Positions 24,343-35,500 of a DNA stretch of 64,000 nucleotides are shown piece by piece (the stretch's first letter is position 1; every line of letters starts with the position of its first letter). A model generated the notes under the pieces. The model was not told the origin of the DNA and ran no database searches. It saw only the letters and a program-made list of their open reading frames with translations. Source of the DNA: Nephromyces sp. MM_2019 (taxonomy: Eukaryota > Apicomplexa > Aconoidasida > Nephromycida); contig JADHZB010002063.1 of NCBI GenBank assembly GCA_015657535.1, positions 26,115-90,114 on the forward strand. Reading direction: 5' to 3'. The position numbers and the translations under genes were made by a program.

Positions 24343-26980
24343 TCTGCCAGTGTGAGGGAGGAATTGATGTAACTGCAACGCGTAAAGTGTGTGAGGCAGA
24401 GGGTGTGTGAGGCAAAGTGTCATTGCGTGTTTGAGGCAAGCTGTGTGTGCACGTGTGTAGATCCTCTTAACTTCAAAGAAATGAGAGAATCAGTAAATTT
24501 GAAAACTTTCTGTGGTATTTACTGCAGAGCCATTATATTTTCCCTTCAATTGAGAAGAGGGTGGGATGGTGCATCTTCGTTGGTATGCATAGCGAGATCA
24601 GTAGGGGATTGGGATATTTCTAGTGGAAAAAAGTAGGCAATTCGTTGCAATTAGAGAGGAAACGAAGCAGATTTCGATCTAAAAGTGTGAGGATACCTCT
24701 TCCTCTCTCTGGGCATGTTAAATGACGAAAATCAAAGCATTTTATGTGAAATCAAAAGGAAAAATTTCTCAAATAAAAAGATATAATTTGTGGAAAAAGC
24801 TATTTTCTGGAAGAAATTTTGATGTAAAGAATGGAAGACTCGAATTATCAGGAGCTTCCCTCTTCTTCCTTGTGTAGCTCGATAATAGCACGCACAGAGG
24901 AGCAGGTATAGGGGCATGAAAAAGGGCGTCGTGACAGTGCGTCACGTAGAGACGGCCTAGCCTGACTTGAAGATATCCTCTCTTTTCCCAAAATTTCAAA
25001 GGTGATGCGTAATTTGAAGTTCGACTTGAAGTTTCCGCTACACACACAGGATGAGTATCACAGAGTGTATATAACTGGAGTTGCTGATGCTGCCTTACAA
25101 TGAAAAAGTATGTGTGTGGGTTGGTTTGTGCTTGTGCGGATTGGAGTGTGTGAGGGATTTCGCAAAGATTTGTACAGTCGTGCAGTATTCGCATCCAAAC
25201 ACATTATTGCGTTATCCAAATTGAAGATAGCCATCAAACACTTCAGAAAAGTCTTTGCGAATCTCTATTGCTTCAAAAGAAAAACAAAGGAGAGCGTGAA
25301 AGCTCCCCAAAAAATCCAGCTTTAAAACCCTTTAGGGATCCTCTTCAGTCTAGCAGTCCGCAACTACATCCACAGTAGGAGCGTCCCTGCCAAAGGATTC
25401 ATAGCCTATTTTACAGAAGCTTTAAATTCAACCTCTGTCGCACACATCAAAATTAACATCTTCTAGTCACCCACCACCACCTCAAGCTGCTTGTCACCCA
25501 CCACCACCTCAAACTCTTTCCCCCATCCAAGGGCTTAATAACGGATGGTATGTGGGTTCTCTCTACCCTTTTGAAGAACTAAAGAACGCCCAAAACAGCA
25601 GCTTCCTAAACGATAAGGAATAGCACACACACACTAAAGAAATAAAGACCCCTTAACCCTCCTAAATACTCCCTTTTCTCCTATAAATTCGCTTAAATCT
25701 CGAGAAAAAGCCTGAAGTACGCGAAACAAGCACACCAGAGCAGCGTATAGGGCTGATCTCTTCAGAAATCAATGCCAAATCGCTTGAAATCCTCAAAGAT
25801 CTTCATAGTTTTAACAACTTTGCAAAAGAGTTAAATGAGAAATCGATGGTGATGTTTAGAGCAAAAGAGTCAGCAAGAAGGCATGGAAAAATCAAAACGT
25901 TTTCAGCGAAATGAAGATAAAATTATAGGCAAATTTCCTACCATGGTGTGTGGATTCACATGCGCATGCTACTCACTGTTGAATTTCGCACACAGCGAAG
26001 AAGGATCGAGGTTTTCAGTAAGATGTTGAAAATGTGAGGGAGTATTAAAGCAATTAAATGTGTGAGAGTGAGTACACGCGCGTTTGAGTGAATATCCGTT
26101 TTTAAATGTGCGTGTGTTGAAGCATCTGCGTGTGTAAGTTTATTTCCAAGTGTTAGAGTGTGTGAGAGCGTGTGTTTAAGTCCAAGTATGTATGTGTGTG
26201 CGTTTATATTAAAGCGCGTTCGAGTGTGCTTATGTGCAAGCATGTGTGTGACCTACCGACAAAGTACCTGAGCGTTTCAGAGCGTCAGACTGCTGTTTCA
26301 TAGCATTTGTGCGCACATAAGTGTGTTCTTCGCGCCATGCACTTCACAAGCGAAACTACCAGATACTGCCCCTCTTTTTGCATGAAATTATTCGAGTTCA
26401 ACGCTCCAGTTAACGAGCTTCCCATAAGCTTATCAGCAAAGGGTACGTACACTCAGATGATTCATCAAATTTAGTCCAACTCTTTCCTTGTTTATACCAG
26501 CGAACTACTCAAAGGTCGCAAGAAGCTATTATAAGGATTTTGGGTGCGTGCGTAAAAACATAAAATCACATCCTAAATATAAGAACTTTAGGAAAAATAT
26601 CATCTGAAAAGCACACAAAAGCAGCCCCTTCACAACCTTGAACAAACCTGTGTGTGCTTTTAATTATTCTGCCCTTTTGTGCTCATGACTCTCTCACTTG
26701 CCTATTTTTCATGTGTGTTTGTGCTTGTTTGTGTGCGTACTGGACTCTTTCTTTTCGTGAAGAAAAACACAATTATTTTGTTCTAAAAGAAGCGCTTCTA
26801 CTCGCCAATATCACATGCAACCATATATATGTGTGTGTGTGTGCACATGCCTTATATAATAAATTAGCCATAATTCACACATAAGAGAAGAATTCATTCA
26901 AAGAGAGACATTTTTTTCTCCAGTGAGTTTCCCCTTCCAGAAAAGGGCTTCACACACACACACACACACATACATCGTTT
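24343..26980. other. Convergent intergenic region between carrier and SLC35 genes
   Basis: Both flanking genes end here, tail to tail. The DNA is low-complexity, with TG-rich tracts at 24391-24450 and 26040-26260. A 27-bp direct repeat starts at 25466 and 25493 (core TCACCCACCACCACCTCAA). Half of the palindromic motif (GGTACGTACAC) occurs near 26442. No supported gene. Confidence 0.6.
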
Positions 26981-28533
26981 TTATGCGGATTTACGTTTCT
27001 TCATGAAATGACTCAATAATGTATGTGATGCTAAAGTAAGAAACATACACGCTACAGCAGCCCACTGAAAGCTTGAAAGTTGATGATTGAACCAGTAGAC
27101 GGATAAAAGGGTGCTAGCAGCCTTCCTGAGGGTAGTGAATAGGCTAGTGTAGAGACTGCCAAATTTCTTCAAAGACATGAAGATGAAGAACTGGCCAACA
27201 GTTCCAGTCATTGCAAAACCAGCGAGATACAGAAAAGACTCGGGGTATCTCTGGCAGAAATAGATGGGATTAACACCCTCCATCACACTCACAGAAACAG
27301 TACACCATACTGCAGCAAAAAGGTTTAGGAAAAACATCATCTCAACGGAGGAAAGCTTTCCTCGAGAGTTTGCCTTATCTTGGATTGGTCCAGTTACTCC
27401 ATCACACACAAGAGCTACGAAGAGGAAAAACAATCCCATGGATGTCTGATGTTGAGCAGAGCCAGACTTTCCCCCACCCTTGGCAAGGTTGAAGATCACG
27501 AGGGAAGCGGTTACTAGGAAGATAGAGGCATAATCATACCATGGGTATCGTTTTCCTATAGCACAGAAATAGAGAATTTTCTGGGTAGAGACACTGTGAT
27601 AGCTAGCATGATAATCAAGTGGAATTCTGGTGTACTGCACGTGACGCACATAAATTTTTTCGGCATGCATCACGAAAATGAAGAAGAAAAACGTGCCTTT
27701 TTACACAAAATTTGTGAGTCTTTCCTTCTTTTAGACTCTACCTCCGTTTCAAGCTCAAATTTGATGGGCAAAAGTCTCATGAAAAGCAACTCTTACCGTG
27801 ATTTTAGTCAGGCTTTAACCATCACACTTAACCACAGCAAATTGCATAAAAAATGTGAAAATCTTCTCTTCTCTGAAAGACACCACTAAAATACCTCAAA
27901 AAAAAAGTGAAATCTGCCCCCCTTGAATGCCCTTTTAAATCTGAAAGCAAACTAGTCTCTGAAACTTTCCCATACGAATGAATCAATATATACTCTGCTG
28001 CATGCTCTCTTGAAAAATGCTGCCCAAGAAACCCCTCTAAACATCCCTCTATGAAACACCTGAGCTATCTTACCGAAAACAATGAAGCCACCACTCACAA
28101 CGAGAACCATCTTCCCGCTCTTCACTAAAACTTGAGTAGGGAAGTTGACATGAGTAAGAGCATAGTTTGTGCAGATTAGGGAGGTAATATAGCTAATTGA
28201 CGCATAGAGAATGAGTTTCAGCACTTGCGAGTCCCTCTTCTTTAGGATCAGCGAAAAATTGCCGCCAGATTGTAAATAGATTGCAAATCCACTCCAGATT
28301 ACATTGTTTACGACAAGAAGCCAGATAAGGAAGTTGCTATAGACAAAGGTGTCATTTGCTTCCTGATTTCCAACCTTGAAAATCTTCTCTTGACACATTC
28401 CAAACGCAAGGAAAGAGATGTAGATGCCAACAACACACACCAATCCATCAATGTAGCTGTATGATGACTTTTCTGACATTTCATTAGCATCATTTTGAAT
28501 TAAGGGTTTCTTAAGGGGATAGGAAAGATGCAT
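26981..28533 (-). CDS. SLC35B1-like nucleotide-sugar transporter
   Basis: Two exons: 28533-28074 (ATG at 28533; donor TTCG|GTAAGA, phase 1) and 27555-26981 (acceptor TCTGTGCTATAG), 344 residues, close to the roughly 320 of the family. It is a drug/metabolite-transporter fold with about ten hydrophobic segments. Landmarks of the SLC35B1/HUT1 (UDP-galactose transporter-related) group are GMCQEKIF near the N-terminus, TNYALTHVNFPTQVLVKSGK, VFGKRYPWYDYAS across the splice junction, CDGVTGPIQDK and SLYTSLFTTLRKAAS. The C-terminus KRKSA fits a KxKxx ER-retrieval signal, so an ER membrane role in nucleotide or nucleotide-sugar exchange is likely. The substrate cannot be read from sequence. I chose ATG 28533 because the frame upstream of it offers only a GTG. 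Confidence 0.93.
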
Positions 28534-29226
28534 TATCGTGGAAGGGGAGCTGTCAGGTAACACATACAGTTTGGGGAGAAAAAGAGGATTTTTTAGGAAA
28601 AAAAATGAGGAGAATTAAAGTTTGCAGAAAAATGTAGAGTCTCATGAAAAATGATGAATTCGGGCGAAATTTTCGAATTTAAAAGAAATCTTCAAAGTTG
28701 AAGCAAATGAAATTACGCAAAAATGCAGGAACCAGTACTTCACACACAAAATTGCAAAATGGCAATCAATGCGGCATCACGGAAGCAGACTGAAGGAGCA
28801 ACGAAGCCCTCAGTGTTATTCTCGTGTACCTCAACAACACACTCATCAAAGCACATTCACTAAGCTGAGCAATGAATTACCAAAACAAAGGACTAACCGC
28901 CCATGAAACGGCGAAAAAGAGCGCTTAGAGAGGCAAAGCGGAAAGCTTGCCTCTGCTCTCACTTTAAAAAAGATGAACAGGAGAATTATGTGCGCGCTAA
29001 TATGTGGTGACGACAAAAAGTATTAGCAAGTTTTGGCATTTTTTAAAAGCTTGAAAAAGCATAAATTTCCCGTAAGTTGTTGCTACTTTAAAGAGGATTA
29101 TTGCCCTAAAACAAGCTCATTACTCAACATACTAATAAACAAGTAGTTTACAAGAAATAAGTGAGCATCCACACCAAACAATTTGGAAAGAAGCAGCCCT
29201 TCTTTCTCAAGAAATTGCGTTGGTAG

Positions 29227-29236
29227 TGTACGTACA
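29227..29236. promoter_or_regulatory. Palindromic motif copy TGTACGTACA
   Basis: A perfect 10-bp palindrome in the divergent promoter region about 0.7 kb upstream of the SLC35-like start. It shares its core with the other copies in the window. Confidence 0.4.
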
Positions 29237-29786
29237 TTGTCTAAATCTCATAAAACAGCAGGAGATTGTGTTTTTATCTCTCTCCTTCACGGTAGATACA
29301 CCGCAGGAAACATGCAGAAACTGTACTGTTCTTCTCTATTCACAAGATAATAAATGAGAGGAAGGAGGTTCAGCGAGAATTTGCATTTTATGTGCGGCGT
29401 TGTAGAGGGATGGAGCTTGAGGAGGGAACACCCACTTTTTTAAAACGAAAAGGTTCAAATATTGAGGGAGGGGGTAAGAAAAATGTAAACATCAGCGAGA
29501 GGTCTCTTGCTCCTTCAATTTGTAGATATTCCTTTTCATAAAATAGCTCATATACAGCAAACTAATGAAGCGGCTATTTCGATGAAATCGCTCAAAAGAT
29601 TAGATGGCGAGGGAGAGTTTGGGGTCTTTTACTTGATTTTTTCACGGCTCTTTGAAAAATGAAGAAGAGGAAGAGTCATATAGATTCCTTTAGGTTGGAA
29701 CTACTGTTTTTTGTGTGCGGTTATATAACGAAGCAGGCGAAAAGTGGAGGTTTTCGGATGTCGAAGTGTTTGCGTGTGTGCCAATG

Positions 29787-29960
29787 CTTTTTTGAGAATC
29801 GGTGGGGAGTCCGTGATGTTTTGAAGAATGGTGGGTAAGAGTGTGTGTCTTGGAATACTTTTTTGAGAATCGGTGGGGAGTGTTTGATGTTTTGAACAGT
29901 GGTGGGTAAGAATGTGTGCGTGCTTGTTATGTTTTGAGAAAAACAGCGGGGAGCGTGTGC
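29787..29960 (+). repeat. 71-bp tandem repeat, about 2.5 copies
   Basis: Copies start at 29787 (CTTTTTTGAGAATCGGTGGG) and 29858, with a degraded third from about 29932. Each contains GAGAATCGGTGGGGAG, a GATGTTTTGAA segment and GGTGGGTAAGA. It lies in the spacer upstream of the SLC35-like gene. Confidence 0.8.
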
Positions 29961-32588
29961 GAAGCGCTTGAGGTACGCTGTGTGGGTGGAAATTTCCTTC
30001 AGCACACGATTTTCTGAGTAGGTGTTGCAGCGTTTGCGCATCTTCTGTGACCGCGCGATTGCTACACGAGACTTCACCAGAAGATGGTAGACTTGAAGAG
30101 AGTGTAATACTGTGTCAGATGAGATTAGTTTGCTGTGTGAGATACTCTTTTTTTTGTGTGTGAAATTCATTGAAGCAGCTTCAATTAATTTAGCCTGAAT
30201 TTCAACTTCTCATGCTATTCTACGCAGTTTCTGCCTCCTTCCTGCATTTCATCCCGCTTCAAGTAGATGTATGTACACCTCTCTTCGGATTGTCACTAGC
30301 ATTCATCATCTTGTTGCTTCTTCTAAGGATTTTCCAGCTGCCTATGCCATCATTGTGTGTATCTCCAGCCGATTATTGAGAATTTGCCAATTGTTCGCTT
30401 CTTCGCGCTTTTTTGTGATCTCGTTTCTCAATTGCTTCCTTCTGCCTGATTGCACGTTCATCGCACAATAGCTGCTGCCGCTTGCTGCATTTTCACAGAG
30501 GGAACCCCTCAGTGAATACTCATATATGAATAACTCCTCCATCCCACCAAAAGCTTAGTTTGATAGCTTCTTCATTCGCTTTCTTTGCGCTTCGAATCGC
30601 TCAATCAAGCAGCTTTTCTCTCTCGTTCAATGTAACCCAAACACTCTAATTTTGCAGTTTTACTAGCTTTTCTTTGGATTTTGCTATTAAATACGCGTTT
30701 TTGGTGGTCTTTATGATAGCGAACAGCAGCGAGAAAGATTTCTGTACTATGAAATTTGATTATAATGAAGCAAAAAAATGCTTCTAAAAAGCTCAGCACT
30801 TTAAACTCTAAAGCTACGCAGAAAGGCCATAAAATGCAAAAAAAAAACCCGAAAGCTACGTGGGGAAGGCTACACACGAAAAAGTACGCACACTGGCCCG
30901 CAGCCACGGAGTAACACGCGAGAAAACCACCAACTAAATCGTAAACTACCACGTCAAGCCCAGAAATACATAGAAAAAGAGAAAAGACGAAGAAGTACAC
31001 AAGCGAAGGCTTTGTAATATCAACTTTTTGATCGCCTTCTCCTCAGCAAGTTTCGTGCTTTTTGTGCTAAAAATTGGATAAATCTCCAGTAACATTAGAG
31101 ATGGGTGAGTAAACTACTTCGAAAAGCTGCTTCCTTTTTGATGTTTTTTTTTTTGCTTGCGTGAGCATTTTGTGTGTTTGTGTTTAATTTTCGTTTTAAG
31201 TGGGAGCAGATTATGTTTTCGCGTGAAAGTATAATTTTTTGCGAGTAGAAACCGCTTTTGATAGAGCTGCTGTGTGTGGTGCTCCTTTGGCACTCCTCTG
31301 GGATATGCTTTTAAAGGTTTGGTGCTAAAAATCTAAGAATATTCATTTTTGTATGGTTATTTTCACTCGTTAGTTGTACCCTTTTTGAGCAAAACTCTGC
31401 AGGTATTTCATGATGTTATCGAATTAGATTTTTGCAGTGCTTGTGTGTGTAAATTTTCTCTTTGTTATGCAAAGAGAATGCTTCCTCCTATCAGTTTTTT
31501 GTGCCAATATTAGACGTGTGTGTGTGCCTGTGATGAGACAATTACAATTATTTTGGGTGTTTTTTCTCGGAATTTGAAGCAATCTAGGGAAGAAGGTAAC
31601 CCCTTCATTGAAATAAAGCCTTTTTTTCTGAAGACAGCATGATTTCTCATCGTTAGGGACTGATAGCAATGAAGCTATTTTCTGGCATTTTGATCTCTAT
31701 TTTGCTCTGATCAAAAGCCTGAAAGATTAATAACTTAGCATCTACTTTCTAGCAGTAAATTCTGCTTTTTTTAGAGCAAATTTTCCGGAAAAATTCATCG
31801 AATGAGCTTCATCCTTTGTTCTACGGTGTGTTCCGTCTGCAAAAATAAGAGTTTTTCTCTGCATCTCGCTTATATTGGGAAGTTTTGCTTCTGTGTAGGC
31901 GTTTTTACTTTTGAATATTCTGCTATCTTAAATTTTCTATCATTCGCGAGGAGCCTACGCTTACTTTTATGTCTTTAAGAGGTCTTGTTTGTAGGATAAT
32001 TCTAACACACACACATCGCAAAATTCTCACCTTCTCCCCGACTTTCCTACGCAGTGTGTGGTTTTTTGTGATCGCTCTCCCTGCATATATCCCTACTGAT
32101 GATCTTTTCTTCGTCAAGCTTAAGTCTGAAGCAATTTAGTTTGCGTGCAATTGTTGCTGGTGATCTGCCTTTAGATGTGATTATGCTTGTGTGTATCGTA
32201 GTGTGTGGGTGGTCTTGTGTGTGGTTGTGTGGGTGATTTTACGTGTGGTTTTTTATGTGATTTTGTGTGTGTGTGATAGTGTGTGGTAGTGTGTGTTAGA
32301 GTCTGTTAATGTGTGGTAGCGTGTGTTAGTGTCTGTAAGTGTGTGTTAGTGCGTGGTAATCTGTTTGGTTTGCCTCCTTGACCTCCTTTCTGAGAGCTTT
32401 TATCCCTATTTTTAGCCGTTTTCTTGGAATTTGCCGTTTTTACTAACCTCTCTACGTTGCCCTTCATCCAATGCATTACTTTTAATCTATTAAGCTCCCC
32501 TTTTCATACTTAACATAAATTTTTGCATGTGCATGTGTGAGCTTGATTTTTCGCTCCACTTACTGCTCCCTTGTTTTTCTCTCCTCCG

Positions 32589-35500
32589 ATGAGCATCGCA
32601 CAATATGCTATCGCTGCAAAGAAACTCCCTTTAAATCATCTTGATGACTTCTTTTTAGACATTTCTGATGGCTTCCAAAGAGTAAATGATGGGGTGAATT
32701 GCTACAGCGTGGTTCCCCCTTACTGGATTGATTACAGAGTGAATGTAAAGATGCGATGGAGGGGAAAGGAGTAAGTTTGAAAACAGCCAAAAAAAATTTG
32801 GCCTGTTCTCTTCTTAGAAGGGGTGTACGTACACCCCTTCCCTGTCTATAGTGAGGGGGGGATTACAAGTTTTTATTTTTTATTCATAATTTAAACACAG
32901 AAAAAAAGAGAAACTTCAAATAATATTTTTTTTGGCTCATTCTTTGCCATATATAGTACATATTGAAAGACAGCTTCATCTCTTGGTTAAAATTTGTCAT
33001 AATTTTGTGCGAATTTTTAGCATCAAGCTTGTGTGGGTGCTAGTAAGTGTATTTTCGTATAATTTTATTCTTTTTGTTATAGTAAATCTCACGATATAAC
33101 CACTAATCGAAAAACCTTGCCAAACCACCAAAATTTTGTAGAAGTTGCAAAGCGTAGCAACTTTCCAGATTTAAATCTCAGCAAAAATATTGATTATCAA
33201 GTTTGTCTCCTCTTCTTTTGATCCACTAAAAATGAGTTATTCACCAGCGAAAGAGCTACTTCCTTCGGTTTGTATCTTTGAAAATAGTAGTCAACTAGCC
33301 GAAACATATTCCTGTGGCTTTACTAAACGCTGCTTCCCGAAACGTATTTTTCAAAAGGTAGCTGCAATAGCCTATCATGAGTGTACGTACACCCAGCTAC
33401 TTCCGTTATTTGTGTGAAAATATACCAGCGAGTAGACTTATAAAATGGAATATCCGTATAGACTGCTAGCTCGCCTAGCTCGCAGTAGCATATTCACACC
33501 ATCTTAAGCTCATCCTAATGAGCTTCAAAGCCTCTTCTCTTACTTCGTTTGAAGAAAGTGTTTAAAAAGCATCTAAATATAACTCTAAAATATGCTGTTT
33601 CAAATGTTACTGTAAATTTGGTATCCAACTATAAATTTCTGTAATACTCCCATGAATTTTTGCCTATCAAAATCGGTTTTCTGGGTAATAAAGTGAAGAA
33701 AACGTTGACGTTTTACACGAAAAAAAATCACCTCTTTTTTGCCTTTTTCTCGTAGAGTGTTTGAGGCCTTTCAGAAAGAGTTTGGCTCCAAAGGTGCCGC
33801 ATTTTGGAAGTTTGCAATAACTCAAGGCTTTCTGTTAATCAACGGAAAACGCTGCAAAACTGACTCTATAATGAATAATGGGGATGTTATCACACACCAT
33901 TCTTATAACATTGAGGTTAATGACTGTTTTTATTCCAATTTTTCCTGTGATTATGTGCTTCTGATTATTCTCCTTTTCCTCTTTCACACACAAACACTCT
34001 TAAAATTGAGATTAATGACTGTTTCGACTCAAATTTCCCCGTAAATCTGCGTCTAAGTATTCTCCTTTGCTTCCTAATTTATGTTTTTTTTTGACGAAAT
34101 AGGCCTTTTTTTAGTCTCCTTTAGCTATTTTTTCCTTGAAATGTAACTTTTTAGGCCGCTATCGCATGGTTTTTTGCAGCTTTTTTGGTTGTCTTCACCA
34201 CTTTCATAATTATCATCTGTTTATAACCTTCTTTCCCAACATCCTCATTCTTGGAGTGTTCATGGTGGAGTTCATGAACTCAATGAATAGCCTCAGTTTT
34301 TTGCATTTTCAACTTTTTTTTCAGCTTTGGAACTTGTTTCTTCTTTTTACTCGTCTGCAGTGTTCAAAATCTTCATGTTTGCCACAAATTTTGTTCTAAG
34401 CACTTTAATCGTGAAGATTTGTTTATTTCTTTGTGTGCTTTTAATATTCTGGTGTGTGTACTTGCTCTTTTCATCATCATTCTGATGCTAAAGCTAGCTG
34501 TGCTTTTTCACGTATTTATCCCCATTTTTTTGAGTTTTTTGGGAGGGTAGAGCTCTGAGATTTCTAACCTCTTCGCATACATATGTGTCTATGTGCTTAT
34601 GTATGTGTGCAGCTCGCTGGAAAAGGTGACCCAGTGAGAATTATATACGAATCGAAAAACTTAATAGTAGCCATAAAGCCTGCAGGCATGCCGTAAGTGA
34701 TCGGAGCATGCGCTTGTGTGTGTGTGTGTGTGTTTGTGTTTGATTGAATATGCGTATATATCTATGTATATTCTCCCTTATGAGTGCTTTCTTGTGGTCA
34801 AAAAGTTTATGCTTCTACCTCTTGTGATTATCCTATAATTTGTGTTTTAAAATTCTTGTGTGTTATCTTTACTCCTTTCTTCTTGTGTGTGTGCTTAGTT
34901 TTCCTCCTTCCGTGAGCATCTCCTTTTCCTTGATATGCTTGCTATACTGCTTTTAATGCAGTGTTTATACATCTGCTTTGCGCATCTTTTTTTTATTCAC
35001 ATTTTATGAGTTTGAGCTCTACGGTGTACGTACAGCTGCCATCCTATAGGAAGCTTCACAAAATTATCTCTGACTAATATTATCAAGAAGAATCACCTTA
35101 AGAATGACAAAGGTAAAAATACTCTTTGCTGTTAAGCGTGCTTGCTAGTTAAGTACTTTGTGCACGCTTTTATTGTGTGTGGAGTGGATACCATGATTTT
35201 AGCTGCTTCTCGGACACATGCAGACTTGTATTTTGCCATTTTTACTAGTGTGTGTGTGTATTTTTTCTGATTTTTTTAATTAAAACTATGTAGCACACAT
35301 ATCTCTTTAGAATAAATCTTTCACTGGCTCTTCGTAAATCATGGCTGAGCTGAGACTAATACTATCTTCATCTTCCTCACAAAGCATCTCAATCTTTATA
35401 GAATTCCTGCAGAAATTCCTAGTCTAGCTAAAAAAGTGTGAGTAAGTGCTTTAGTATGCATTTTTTTGTGTGTTATACTTTTTTCATGGTAAATTTTCAG

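Larger units (their letters stand above)
28534..32588. other. Divergent intergenic region (promoter side of two genes)
   Basis: About 4 kb between the 5' ends of the SLC35-like gene (minus) and the pseudouridine synthase gene (plus), so both promoters should lie here. It holds one motif copy (29227-29236), a 71-bp tandem repeat (29787-29960), TG-rich tracts at 32200-32360, and two longer minus-strand frames (29721-30170 and 30605-31000) that look like low-complexity artefacts. No supported gene. Confidence 0.55.

Noticed and set aside
29721..30170. 149-codon minus-strand frame
   Set aside because: Driven by the 71-bp tandem repeat and CA-rich DNA; composition is His/Thr/Lys-biased and there is no splice or start context.
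30605..31000. 131-codon hydrophobic minus-strand frame
   Set aside because: Starts at GTG, is antisense to poly-A/CA-like DNA that gives Phe/Cys/Leu by composition, and no exon partner was found.
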